From: Malania oleifera
Lineage: Eukaryota > Streptophyta > Magnoliopsida > Santalales > Ximeniaceae
Reading direction: 5' to 3'
DNA: 64,000 nt
Assembly: GCF_029873635.1 (NCBI RefSeq)
Contig: NC_080428.1
Location: forward strand, 68,629,601 to 68,693,600
Under the pieces are notes generated by a model. That model was not told where the DNA came from. It searched no databases and saw only the letters and a program-made list of their open reading frames with translations. Position numbers and translations under genes: made by a program. Of the stretch, positions 24,301 to 34,386 are shown piece by piece (the stretch's first letter is position 1; every line of letters begins with the position of its first letter).

Positions 24301-27300
24301 GAATAGAGACTTTTCTTTTCATTCAGCTATATATATATTATATCCATCATGCGCGTCATCATTTCAAATTTTTTTTTTTTTTTTTTAAGTGTGAGGAAGC
24401 TCCCAAAAAACAATACCTCCTTGGACAATGCTTGAATTTCCCCAGAAGAATCAGTGCCACTCAAGAAGTCATATTTTTGTCCTTGTTTAATTCCTGTGTG
24501 AATACCGATCAATGAAAGAACAATTAAAAAAAGGGAAGGGAATACATGCATAAAGAATAAAAGATTATTTGATAGTCCAGGGTTCATGCTAACCAGTAAT
24601 TTTATTAATGCCTGTCCCATAGCCAGAAACAGAATGAGACAAGCTGTTAGCTTGCAAGGATTTTGAAGACCTAAGAGCACCCTTTGGATTCTTTTCTTTT
24701 CCACCTTTACATCTTCGCTCCAGTGGATCATAATTCCTAGAGAAAGAAAGAAACAGGTATGAAATATAAGCCTTATAAGCCTCTAATATAGATAAGATAA
24801 TCTTCTAAATTAATTCAGAAAACCAGAACCAGGAGAAAATTACATACTCATTCATAATGCCACCATTTATAGAATCACAATAACGTTTGAGCCATTGTAA
24901 AAACTCCAAATTGTCCAAAGGTCGCCCTTTAACAAGTTTGTTGACTTCAATATGCTGTCATGCCACATACAATGAGAGAAGACATCCAGATCAAGAAACA
25001 AAAATGCATACATTAGATCTTGCCAGCAAATGCAATATCTCCCAACTGAGAACATAAGATGACGCACTTAGGCTCATCCCACCCAGCATTTGAGTGGGAT
25101 TCAAACCTCACCATCCCCATCCCTACTTACCCAGAAAAAAAAAAAAATGCAAATACCTCCCAGCTAGTGTTTTCAAAATCATTCCATTGTCATACAAAAG
25201 GTATCAAAAAGAAAAGCCAAGCAAAAAACCTGCCTGCCAGTTGGGGAAAATGGAAGAGGGGATCAAACAAACAAACAGCTTAACAGTTCATCCTGAAGTA
25301 ACCATCTTTACTTGTATCACACCATCACTTTTTAAAAAGCATGATAACAATGGAAGACCTAAATCTGTACCATACAGTGTAACATCCAGAAAGCAACTAC
25401 CAGTATTAAGAATTTAAGACAGTGGTCCCTTGGCGAATGAGGGAGACTGGAACCACTGAAATGAAAGAAGTTGAGTTCAAAAACACCTCATTCGTGTATT
25501 TGAATGATATTGCAATTGCAACAGGTAACCATCAAAGGGGTGTGTGCTTAAAACTGCAGGATGCGCCTGCATACTGCACAGTCAATCCACAAATGAATTC
25601 TTACACTAAGAAGAAACATGTAAAATCCTGCTAGTTTGGGGTGAAAGTGGTATATGAAATGAGAATATAGGATGACTTCATCACGACCAATTGAGATATA
25701 TAGACCAGTGACATTAATGAAATCATTGTAATCTATGCATCTTTAATAAAGATTAAATACCAACCAACATAAAGCACAAGTCTTCATTTATTTAAACCTT
25801 ACATATATGAAAATAAATAACAACTAGAATGTATAGGAGGGCCTAATCTGCAAAGATTAAATGTTTATGCACTGGTTTGGTCACGAAAGTCAGGGGAAAT
25901 AATTAAACTATTCAAAAAATTTCAAACAAAATATAGCAACAATCATTGAGGCTTCCACAAGAAGCCGATGAAGCAACAATATTCAATTTGTTTAAATTAA
26001 TGCAAAATAGAAATAGTGAAATGAACAGCTATTATTAGCAAATAACAGATGATGTTTTTTGAGGATTGGATACAGAACTAGAGAGGGGTAGAGAGAACAC
26101 TTTAACAATTTTCAAACAAAATATAGAAACAAGAATTGAAGCTTCCACAAGAAGCTGGTGAACCAACAATATTCAAATTGTTTGATCAATGCAGCAAAAA
26201 TATTCAAATTGTTCAATCCATGCAAAATATAAATTGTGAAGCGAACAGCTATTATTTGCAAAAGAACAGATGATATTTTTTAGGATTAGAGAGAGAGAGA
26301 GAGAGAGCAACCTTATCAATCTTCAACTTATTAAACACGTCCTGCAGAATTTTGTAATTTTGTATCATGTCATATTCTGATTTTGCGTCAAAATTCACCT
26401 GCATACAGCCAAACCTCAGAGAACATTAGTTTCAACGTGCATTTGAATGGAAAATGGTAATAGATGAGCATGTTTTTACCTTGTGCATTGGAACCACTCC
26501 TGGATGGGTCACATCCATCATCTGACACTGAACAGCACCAGATGCAGCCTAGCAACGATGGCTTTAAAAAAATTACTAAAATAAAATTAACCGAGTTCAA
26601 GCTTCAAACTAGAATTGAATGCAACTACTTGCATACCTACCCTGGTTTGCATGAATTTTTAAGCATAAACGACTTATAAAGGCATAAACCCAAATCAATA
26701 CGCAACTATATCACTTCAAAATAGATTTCGAGAACCATCACTATAGAGAAATTTAAAAATAACTGTAACTTTAAAGGCGACGAATGTTGACGGAGCAAGT
26801 GATATTTTACAACAAGAAAACCCAGCCTAGTTTCAAAACGTTTCGTAATACAATTTCTCATTTCCATCGTTGAATGCATTCAAATTAAGCATCCAATTTT
26901 CGCACAATCGCACATGAGAAAAAAGTCCATTTCCAAAGATCCAGTAATAGAAGATAATGGTTCTTGATAGAGTTGAATGATGATGAAAAGGGGAAACATA
27001 GCCGACCCCGAAAGTTGAAAAATGAGGTTTACCTAGTTGAATACAAATGTTCAGAGAATGGTGCGTGCTTGTTAATTAAAAATGGTTTACACAAACATCA
27101 AGAACCCTAAAATACGTCATTTTTTCCTTTTTTTTTTTTGGCTTTCGCATTGAAAATCTATCTACACAAACATCGAGAGCCCTAAAATACGTTCCTTTCT
27201 CCTTTTTTTTCGCTTTTCGCATTGAATTCTAACACTAGAACCTTGTGTTTGCGACTTTAAACAACTAAATTGTACGTGTACCTCCTCGATTTTGGAGAGA

Positions 27301-27389
27301 TTGAGCTGAAGGGTGGAGTTAACCCAAGCCAAAATCTCACTCCTCCCCACGAAGTACGCCGCGTCCATCATCCCGATGCTGGCCGCCAT
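14460..27389 (-). CDS. EB1C: Microtubule plus-end-binding protein EB1c-type (8 exons, 269 aa)
   Basis: Exons are 27389-27282, 26548-26480, 26398-26312, 24954-24848, 24736-24594, 24493-24417, 15506-15393 and 14564-14460. They total 810 bases and join in phase at GT-AG borders. The protein opens [20 protein letters not shown]. The calponin-homology domain covers about residues 14-120 ([20 protein letters not shown]) and binds the microtubule lattice near growing plus ends. A basic Ser/Lys linker follows. The EB1 C-terminal coiled coil and four-helix domain spans about 188-250 (ALSKE...[22 protein letters not shown]), for dimerisation and partner binding. The tail ends SESIRTAD and lacks the acidic EEY/F end of animal EB1, as in plant EB1c, which acts in spindle and phragmoplast. 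It is shorter than Arabidopsis EB1c (about 330 aa). Intron 6 is 8,910 bp. The exon 6 acceptor has an in-frame alternative 15 bases downstream. Confidence 0.93.
15284..15313. repeat. (AAT)n microsatellite in EB1c intron 7
   Basis: About ten AAT units directly read. Confidence 0.9.
15393..15506 (-). CDS. EB1C: EB1c exon 7
   Basis: 38 codons, [20 protein letters not shown] through ETLP, the coiled coil and hydrophobic pocket signature of EB1. It lies 8.9 kb from exon 6; the phases agree. Confidence 0.92.
16687..16702. repeat. Poly(G) run in EB1c intron 6
   Basis: An uninterrupted G tract. Similar tracts occur at 22636-22662 (G) and 23731-23744 (C). Confidence 0.85.
16980..17980 (-). mobile_element. 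L1 LINE 3' part in EB1c intron 6
   Basis: The minus strand reads, with breaks, the zinc-ribbon tail of plant L1 ORF2: [13 protein letters not shown] near 17570 and [15 protein letters not shown] near 17480, then a tail resembling [15 protein letters not shown]. The weaker upstream part continues to about 17980. It lies in the same orientation as EB1c transcription. Several stops are present. Confidence 0.6.
18470..18700 (-). mobile_element. Ty3/gypsy gag scrap (fossil)
   Basis: A short minus-strand stretch reading [18 protein letters not shown] resembles the start of the retrotransposon gag domain of plant gypsy elements. Only a fragment remains; no LTR or pol part was seen next to it. Confidence 0.5.
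20505..20852 (-). CDS. Unrecognised 115-codon reading frame in EB1c intron 6
   Basis: An uninterrupted frame, [20 protein letters not shown] to ...[13 protein letters not shown]. It is acidic and Leu/Glu-rich, with no membrane segment and no domain I recognise. LINE-tail-like poly(T)/GATAACAAAAG sequence lies just left of it (about 20270), so it may be a remnant of an L1 ORF1 or linker. Whether it is expressed is unknown; it lies in the same orientation as EB1c. Confidence 0.25.
   Translation of the reverse strand: MGDFLDSESGDLSEFDCGGGLLLDKIRKQYGYVSNSCDKVGDLSYVHPSLLEGLEGMSTFENDGLVTIYSVGILPMPVEEIPKEDLEAQNLLDKLDLKMLLEEMRFAWMVANLVN
24417..24493 (-). CDS. EB1C: EB1c exon 6
   Basis: Encodes the end of the linker and [11 protein letters not shown], the first heptads of the coiled coil. 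The start uses the CACACAG acceptor; an in-frame AAACAAG acceptor 15 bases downstream would remove five residues. Confidence 0.85.
24594..24736 (-). CDS. EB1C: EB1c exon 5
   Basis: Encodes NYDPLERR and the basic, Ser-rich linker ([20 protein letters not shown]); ends in phase 1 at GTTAGC. Confidence 0.9.
24848..24954 (-). CDS. EB1C: EB1c exon 4
   Basis: Encodes [20 protein letters not shown] through GGIMNE, the most conserved block of the CH domain; ends in phase 2 at GTATGT. Confidence 0.95.
25919..26300. repeat. About 190-bp tandem duplication in EB1c intron 3
   Basis: Two diverged copies begin near 25919 and 26109, sharing TTCAAACAAAATATAG, GCTTCCACAAGAAGC and GAACAGCTATTATT. The second copy carries an extra internal 30-bp repeat of its own. 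Confidence 0.8.
26312..26398 (-). CDS. EB1C: EB1c exon 3
   Basis: 29 codons, [20 protein letters not shown] through KLKIDK, ending at a GTTGCT donor that abuts a GA microsatellite in the intron. Confidence 0.93.
26480..26548 (-). CDS. EB1C: EB1c exon 2
   Basis: 23 codons, [20 protein letters not shown] then MHK, after a TTGCTAG acceptor and before GTAAAA. CH domain core. Confidence 0.93.
27088..27231. repeat. 85-bp tandem duplication in EB1c intron 1
   Basis: The copies start at 27088 and 27173 with TACACAAACATC, then CCCTAAAATACGT, a poly(T) tract and TTTCGCATTGAA. They are diverged by several substitutions. Confidence 0.8.
27282..27389 (-). CDS. EB1C: EB1c exon 1
   Basis: 36 codons from the start ATG to ...NLSKIEE, with a GTACAC donor. 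It encodes the start of the CH domain. Confidence 0.93.
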
Positions 27390-27887
27390 TTCTTCTTGCC
27401 CAAGGATCGCTTCGATTGCGGGGATCCCGAATCGATTTGGGGGAAGCCCGGAAGGGAAAAAGGAAGAAGACGAAAAGGGTACAGCCCGCCCGTCCTTAAC
27501 AAGCTCGATCTCGAAAGAGAAACCGAAAGCTTAAAAGGTGTGGCTGTGCTATAAAGAGCGGTTAGCGCAGAGACAAAGAGAGAGCGAGAGAGAGAGAGAA
27601 CGCCCGGGAGATGAATGTCCTTTGAATTTCTCTATGTTTTTGGAATGTTGCGGGGTGGGCGGGGCCACACGCACGTGCGAGGAAATGAAAACGTCAAATG
27701 CCCAATTTGCCCCTCTAGGCATATGAGAATTAGGGATAGGGTTGATCTGTTCACACATGTGCTCTCAAAGGAGAAAGCTGAACCGCAATTAAACCTCTCA
27801 ATCTAGATTTGAATCCCCACCTCTCACACATGGACAACGTGATGTGATCACTAGCCAATAAAATTATTTTTTTCCCTAACATAAGAA
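27390..27887 (-). promoter_or_regulatory. EB1c 5' UTR and promoter
   Basis: Upstream of the EB1c ATG. A GA tract at 27571-27599 gives a CT-rich patch on the coding strand, common near plant transcription starts. A CACGTG G-box lies at 27672-27677 in a GC-rich segment. TTTATAG near 27555 could serve as a TATA box. No experimental start site can be inferred. Confidence 0.45.
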
Positions 27888-27903
27888 ATTCGAGATAGTA
27901 TTT

Positions 27904-28151
27904 TTTTTTTTTTAATTACATGTGAACTTCAGCCACCAACAAGCCCTTCGAACTTCCTGGTGCAACACCAAATCTATGGATCAACGTCCTCCCCTAGGTC
28001 TCACTGATCAGGTAAAGTCTGGAATAAGAACACGGTTTTCGTGCATCAGTTGAACGTTCGACCAACCCAACTTCCACGACACATCTCCATTACCATTCAT
28101 GGTCCCCGCTGGCTCACAGAAAACTCTCACCATTCACGGTACCCGCTGGCT
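27904..28151 (-). mobile_element. SINE-like retroposon, 248 bp, with 16-bp target duplication
   Basis: Perfect 16-bp direct repeats, ATTCGAGATAGTATTT, flank it at 27888-27903 and 28152-28167. A poly(T) run at 27904-27913 is the A-tail of a minus-strand insertion. The body has no coding capacity and is GC-richer than the flanks. The 5' part has a short internal repeat around CCCGCTGGCT. I see no clean pol III A and B boxes, so it could also be a truncated LINE tail. Confidence 0.75.
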
Positions 28152-28167
28152 ATTCGAGATAGTATTT

Positions 28168-30415
28168 GATGTATAGGTTGTGGGACTTTAATTTAAATTT
28201 CTGTAAATTCTTTAATCAAATTTTAATACAATTTTTCATATTTAAGTGTTTTAAGTTGGAAAAATGAATGGGATACTTTAATAAAATCATAACATTCAAT
28301 GTGATTGCGGCATTAAATATTGAATGCCACCGTTTTACATTTTAAATGTATTATTTAAATTTTCAGTTTCATGGTATTTATTGAAAATACATTAATTTTA
28401 TTCTTTGAATTTCTAAATTCATTAGGGCAAAAAGTTACTTGTATGGCTACCTATAAAAGGGGCGTTGCAGCCTATTTCAAAAAAATAATTTCAACGTAAA
28501 CCTTGCTCCTCTCTGACAATAGTTTTTTATTTATTATTTGTCTACAAATGTATTAATTAATCTTTTCACCCGTATGTATTGCCCATTTCTATAATTTTTG
28601 TGTTTGTAAGTGCACACAAAATCAATCTCGTCATGTCATCTTAGCGGTGGTACATGTAATGACTTCTACACTACTTTCCATAGACGGAAAGTTTATTTTA
28701 ATAATAGTGATCCTCTTATGCGTACATATATTTTGTATAAAATTATTATAATTTTTTCTATTAATATCTAACGAGATTTATTTAAACCCATGTAAAATGC
28801 ATAGTGATTTTTTAAAAACCAAATTGGGTGTTCGAGAACTTGGTTAGGATCCAGATTTGGAAGTATATGGACTCAAACAATGCAAAGTTACATGGCATTG
28901 TGTTCCGTTTAAGTCCATGCAAATCTAAATCCGTGGCTCGGCATCTTACTTTCAAACACATTCTTAAAATAATTGTATTTAAAAAATAAAATGCAAAACA
29001 ACTCAATTTATAATTTCAAAGTGCAAATAGGAATAGAGTGCATGCATGCAACTTGGCAGTGTGGAACAAGTGAGAGGAGACGTTTACGACTACTCAAGAG
29101 ATTTCATTGATTAAACACAAACAAATTTCCATTATAACACCATAATCTTATGTCATTACCATGCATCATTCCTTTCCTATAATTAGGGTTAGACTAGAAG
29201 CTCGTGGATTTAGCGATCTTAGGACTTATTGTGTTACTTTTAAATTGTCATTTACTTGAAATTTGTTGAAAATGGATGGGTTTCGGAGCTCACATAGTAT
29301 TGTACTTGTGTTATTAAATGAATGTATTTTGGGGTTTTTATGAGTTATGTATACAAATTATAGTCAATGATTGAAATCATAAGACAATTTTCGTTTGATG
29401 ATAATGAAAATTGTATAGAGACTCTGTGAACGTTAGTACATTATCAAATCACATAAATTTGTATTCTTCTCTATGTTAATTTTTATTATTTTTCATATTT
29501 GTTGTGCATGTGCGCAGGTATAACCTTGAGATGTGATTTTATAGCCAGATAGCTATAACAAATCAAAACTACGCACATGATGTTTATTATAAGGCATGTT
29601 TATTTTAGTTTTTTTTTTGTATAAAAAAATGCGTTGCTTGCATAGAGCTACTAGGCTAGAGATGGCTAGATATATAAGTTGGTTCGGTCGGAATAAAATC
29701 TCAAGTATTTGCCATATGTGCAATTTTGTTGGTGTATCACCTATCAATGTTAAAATTTGCAACATGATAAAATAAATAAACGAGAAATATGAATAACTAT
29801 TTTCAATTGACTTGATGAAAATGGTATAATATTTACTCTCAGTTTCATGATATAATAATAACAAGAAGAAGAAGAAGAATAATAATAATAGTAATAATAA
29901 TAATATGTAGATATATTAAGAGTTTTATTTTTTATTTTAATAATGACTTTTACGGTCTTGAGTTGTCAAAGTCGTGATCTAGCCAAATGCATGTTGGTGA
30001 GGATATATTTAATGACATTACTTGTATCGGTAAAAAGTACGCACGGTATTTTGAAAGCCTAAATAATTACAATCATGCCATATATACTTGTCAAACGAAC
30101 TAATAATGAATAAATTAACTAATCACTCAACCAATCAATTTTCAAAGTGAAATTGACTTTAACTTGTCCAATCTCTTTAATTAATCTAATTGATATTTAT
30201 AAGGCAATAATTACATGAGTTGTCAAAAAAGTGACACTTTACTAGCTTAACTAGAGTTAATTTCCTATAATAATAATAATATATATTTTTTTTTTAAGTA
30301 ATAATAATGTCATACTTCATGACTTTGGATTCTCGCATCACATACCATAATCAAGACAATATGGTTCAAGACAATATGGTGCAGGGAGCACATATTCCAT
30401 GCCCTAGCTTAAAAG
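28168..30415. other. AT-rich spacer, no gene seen
   Basis: No conserved coding sequence. Contains CATGCATG near 29041 and a microsatellite at 29863-29905. Confidence 0.5.
29863..29905. repeat. AAG/AAT compound microsatellite
   Basis: Consecutive AAG then AAT triplets. Confidence 0.85.
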
Positions 30416-30780
30416 TGTTAGATAATATATATTTTAATTTTAGACACTCTAATCTTTGTATCATTATTAGGGTTAGGTTTAATAATTGGGTCTAATTGTA
30501 TTAAATGATGTAATTTTAACCTTTTGTGTTGTAATTGTCTCTCTTTGTATTGGATATTGATTGTTAACATAGTATCAGAGTCTTTGTTCAACATTCTCCC
30601 TAATAGTTGCCTTGTCAGGAGAGATCCTGATGTGTGAGGGGGAGATTGTTTGATTATCCCACATCCGTTGTAGAAAGGGTCAGTGGTCAGTTATTAAGTG
30701 TGAGGAAAAGTCTCACCTCATGAGCTAACTTTTTGAGTTGAGAAGGCCTTAGACCACCTAACTTATTCGCACTCTATTTG
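30416..30780. mobile_element. TRIM-like LTR element remnant (fossil)
   Basis: A GTATCAGAGTC primer-site-like stretch near 30572 follows TTAACA. About 70 bases later a purine tract GTGAGGGGGAG leads into TGTTTGATTATCCCACATC, which resembles the LTR start of plant miniature retrotransposons. The interior is too short to code. The two ends are not clearly matched, so it looks broken and old. Confidence 0.4.
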
Positions 30781-31757
30781 ATTCCAACTTACACCCGTTT
30801 AACTATACATTAGTGGTTGACCAATGTCAACTAAGTTTTTGAAAATAACTTGTCATAGTTGATGGTTTACCTACAAGTTACATGGTATATGCTACAACCT
30901 GCAAATAAAATACATAATCATTTAATTGTTAGAATTGATTATCCAACAAAATAAAGTTCCATTAGAAAGTCATAAAGAGCAACATCGCATGGTTAATCTA
31001 CTATTAAAAGGCTAAATTTTGTTCAAACTAATGATTTGACTAATTAAGTAATAAATTTTATATTTTGTTTTTTAACTCTCTCTGAATACTCTCTAATTAT
31101 AACTTTGGACTATTTGCTACTTCCCACCGGTATTTTAAATAATCCCCCATTGCGAATTCAGTTGCACATTATTTTATTTTCATTTTAAATCCTTCATCAC
31201 ATTGTTTATCGATTTAAAAAGTTTAGCCTGTTCATCAATAAAATATATTTAAATTTGAATTTAATTAAAATGATATTTTTGGGATGTTCTCGCTACAAAT
31301 CCAAACTCTATTAAATTTTTTTTTTCCATTTAAAGGTTGTAACCAAATCTTAAATTTGTTTTCTTAAACCCATTTTTTTGCATTTAAATGCTTCTAATTG
31401 ATCGATTTCCAAAATATTTCCTTATTAAAAAAAGCTTCAAAATACCCCATTTGACTTCATTTCATTTAATCATTACAAAAAAAAAAAGTTCAAATTTGTT
31501 AATTTTTTCTTGATGTAGCCAAAAATATTCAAAAGTGTTTTTTTTTTTTTCCCACAAATGTCTTTTTCTACATGGAAAATTTCTTTAAAATTTTCCAAAA
31601 TTACCCAAATGCCACTTTGTTTCCATTTAATTTAAAACGATTAGATAAATTTATTTTAAGTTCCAACTTTGGTCTAAAATGTTGAGAGTTCTTTAAATTT
31701 TAGGCTTGCCTTCTTGCTTTATTTATTATTTTTCTTTAATTTTTGTCTGTTTGTTGC
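30781..31757. other. AT-rich spacer, no gene seen
   Basis: No coding signal or recognised repeat. Confidence 0.5.
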
Positions 31758-34002
31758 GGTTTTTCCTTTGATACTCGAATTTGTGGAATGTTTATTTTTC
31801 AATAATAGATTAGTTTCAATAGGTTAGTTACGATTGGTTATACAAAAAATTATGTTATTATTAAAAATTAAATAACAATGTAAAACATTTTATGAGTTCA
31901 TAATAAGGAATAATTATTCCCATATTTCATATTAGGATGTCTATTCATTTCTGATTACATGTTCAACTAATTAATTTAAATATGTATAAACCATAACTAT
32001 TTTCTTCATTCCCAAAATTTAAACTATATTTCATGTGATTCTTAGGAGTAGCTATTGACTTTATAGGTCACACTCGGTTTTAATAATGACAAATACTTAG
32101 GTATTTGATGGTTTTCAAATGTTCGTGCAGACTTAAATGAGCATCTCAAAAAATGATACTTAAAACAACATGAAGACCCTGATGACTTTAATTTGTATTT
32201 CCAATTCAATTTATATAATATGAGTCTATAATAGTAACTTAAGATAAGGTCTGTATTACTTACCTGCATATCAAATATACGGTAAGCTCAGTAAGACCAT
32301 AGTATGAATATAGGTCCTAACACTCACACACATATCATACAAAATATAGGTGTGTTAAAATGCACTAAATTGAAAATTTATAGGGAATCTGAGAGAGTTC
32401 GGGCCACCAAACCCAGGAGTTCAAAACTCCTCGGGTACCCGAACTGTTGAGAAGTCAACAGTTGACTTAGGCTCTCGGCCAATCAAACCATTTTGTGCAT
32501 ACTGTCCACGGGCGCCCGAACCACCTAAAAGGGACATTCCACCAACTTAGGCTACCGAGCTATTTAGTTCAAACTGAGCCCCAAACACACGAGTTTAGGA
32601 TACCGAACATATGACCGGGCACCCGAAGTTACAAAACAATATTTCTAACTTTGATTCGGGCCACTGAACTCAAACTCAGGCTGCCCAACTAAATTTAAAG
32701 ACTTTTATTATTGTGTCTATTTGGGCGACTAAACCATGGTTCAACCACCTGAACCTCGTCGGGGTTAAATTATTTTAACTGCAGTAAAATCGGGTTAAGT
32801 TGGGTTAATGGTGTTTAAACATTTTGAATTTTTTTTATAATTTCCAACAAGTCCCAAACGGTTATAATTTTACCATTGCATATAAACATAGACTCATTTG
32901 CAAAGATTAGTAATTAATTAGCAATTTTCATTAATCAAAATTTTCTCTTTTGAAAACACTCTCTTTGTCCAAATACTCTAAAATCTTCACTTCCTTTATA
33001 CATTCTGAGATTATGAGAACATATTTAGAGTGTTTGTGATTGTTAGACTTACTAGAAACTTCCATTTGTGTGATTGATTATGATATTATTTTTGGGGAGT
33101 TTAGCTTAAGTTTATCCCACATATTTTGATATTATAAATCTTGTGCTGGGATAAACTAAGTGAGTTTAGGATATTTGCATTGTTATTGCAAGTGTCCAAT
33201 AACTTTGATTTTTGTTGTGCAAAAATTTTTTTAACAAGCAAAATATTTTCAAACTAGTAATGTGCTTATTTCATTGAAAAGAATCTTCTTAAACTAGTTT
33301 GAATATCTGTTTGATATCTTTGAAATATTAATTTGCTATTGAACTGTGCTTTACTTAAATTTCAAGATATTACTTGTATTGAACACTCTTGAGCATTTCA
33401 CTGATTATACCATATTGAGCGTTGATAGCACAACTATTTGTATCCCTGAGCTTACACTATATCCATATCTTTGATGTGTATGTGACTGTGCGTATTAGGT
33501 ATATATCTATTTTATATGAAAGCATAATCACTGTACCATTTGATTGAAAAAATTGCTGTTGTATTTTCAAGTGTGATTTGAGGGGGCGGTAATCCAGCCC
33601 GGTAAAGATTGTGCATAAAGGTTGAGGTCAACCCTATACTAATTGACCTGATTGTTTAGGTGCCGATCCACCCCTTTAAGTGAGCATTATAGTGGTAATC
33701 CTTATGTTTGTTAGCCAAGGCGGGGACGTAGGCAATTTGCCGAATCTCGACAACACTTCTGCGTGTCACTTCTCTTTACTGCTTTCTGATGTATGCTTGG
33801 TTGATTAAATTGCGTTATTTAATTTCTGCTACATATTACAATTGATTTATTTTACTTGCACTATATTGACCTTAGGGTTGTGAATATATATACTGCTGTT
33901 AGGATACTGACCTATGACATTAATTTAAAAAAAACCAATTCACCCACCCTTTTGGGATCACGGTAAAGCTAACACAGTAGCTACTCCACCGAACCAGACG
34001 AG
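31758..34002. mobile_element. MITE copy 2, interrupted by a solo LTR
   Basis: The left part (31758-32052) aligns with the MITE at 12313-12622 through ATGTTTATTTTTCAA, GTTAGTTACGATTGG and CCCAAAATTTAAACTA. The right terminal inverted repeat, ending CCGAACCAGACGAG, continues after the LTR at 33982-34002. Joined across the insertion, it matches the copy 1 end at 17 of 27 bases. Confidence 0.55.
32053..33976. mobile_element. Solo LTR of a Ty1/copia (SIRE-like) element (fossil)
   Basis: About 1.92 kb with no internal coding region. It is flanked by matching 5-bp GTAGC repeats at 32048-32052 and 33977-33981. The start (TTGACTTTATAGGTC), a GGGCGCCCGAACC block and the CCAATTCACCCACCC...CTAACA end are what I know from long plant copia LTRs. 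It probably arose by recombination between two LTRs; moderately old. Confidence 0.7.
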
Positions 34003-34150
34003 TCGTTCACCATGATGGTAACTTTAGCTCCATCAAGATCAAGGCTTTTATTTGAAAAATAAAAAAGAAAAAAAAAGAACAAAGTATATTTTTATTATAA
34101 TTTCTCTCACATCAAATAGTATTAAAAATAAAATTTTGTTATTGTATGAT

Positions 34151-34386
34151 TAAAAATTTTAAAATTAACATATTTAAAATGAAACTTTTATTCATTAATA
34201 TGCTACATATTTTATTTTTATTTTTATTTTTTCAATAATCAAATACGAACAAATATATTAACATATTTAACATATTTAAAAATTTTAAAATTAACATATT
34301 TAAAATGAAACTTTTATTCATTAATATGCTACATATTTTATTTTTATTTTTATTTTTTCAATAATCAAATACGAACAAATATATTA
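34151..34386. repeat. 126-bp tandem duplication
   Basis: The sequence starting TAAAAATTTTAAAATTAACA at 34151 repeats almost without change from 34277, through AATCAAATACGAACAAATAT. The high identity suggests a recent event. Confidence 0.92.

Noticed and set aside
24327-24731. 134-codon minus-strand frame with hydrophobic segments
   Set aside because: It is a frame running across EB1c exons 5 and 6 and their intron; the membrane-like stretch is exon 5 read in the wrong frame.
27270-27554. Plus-strand frames opposite EB1c exon 1
   Set aside because: Shadow of the EB1c coding exon and its GC-rich 5' UTR.
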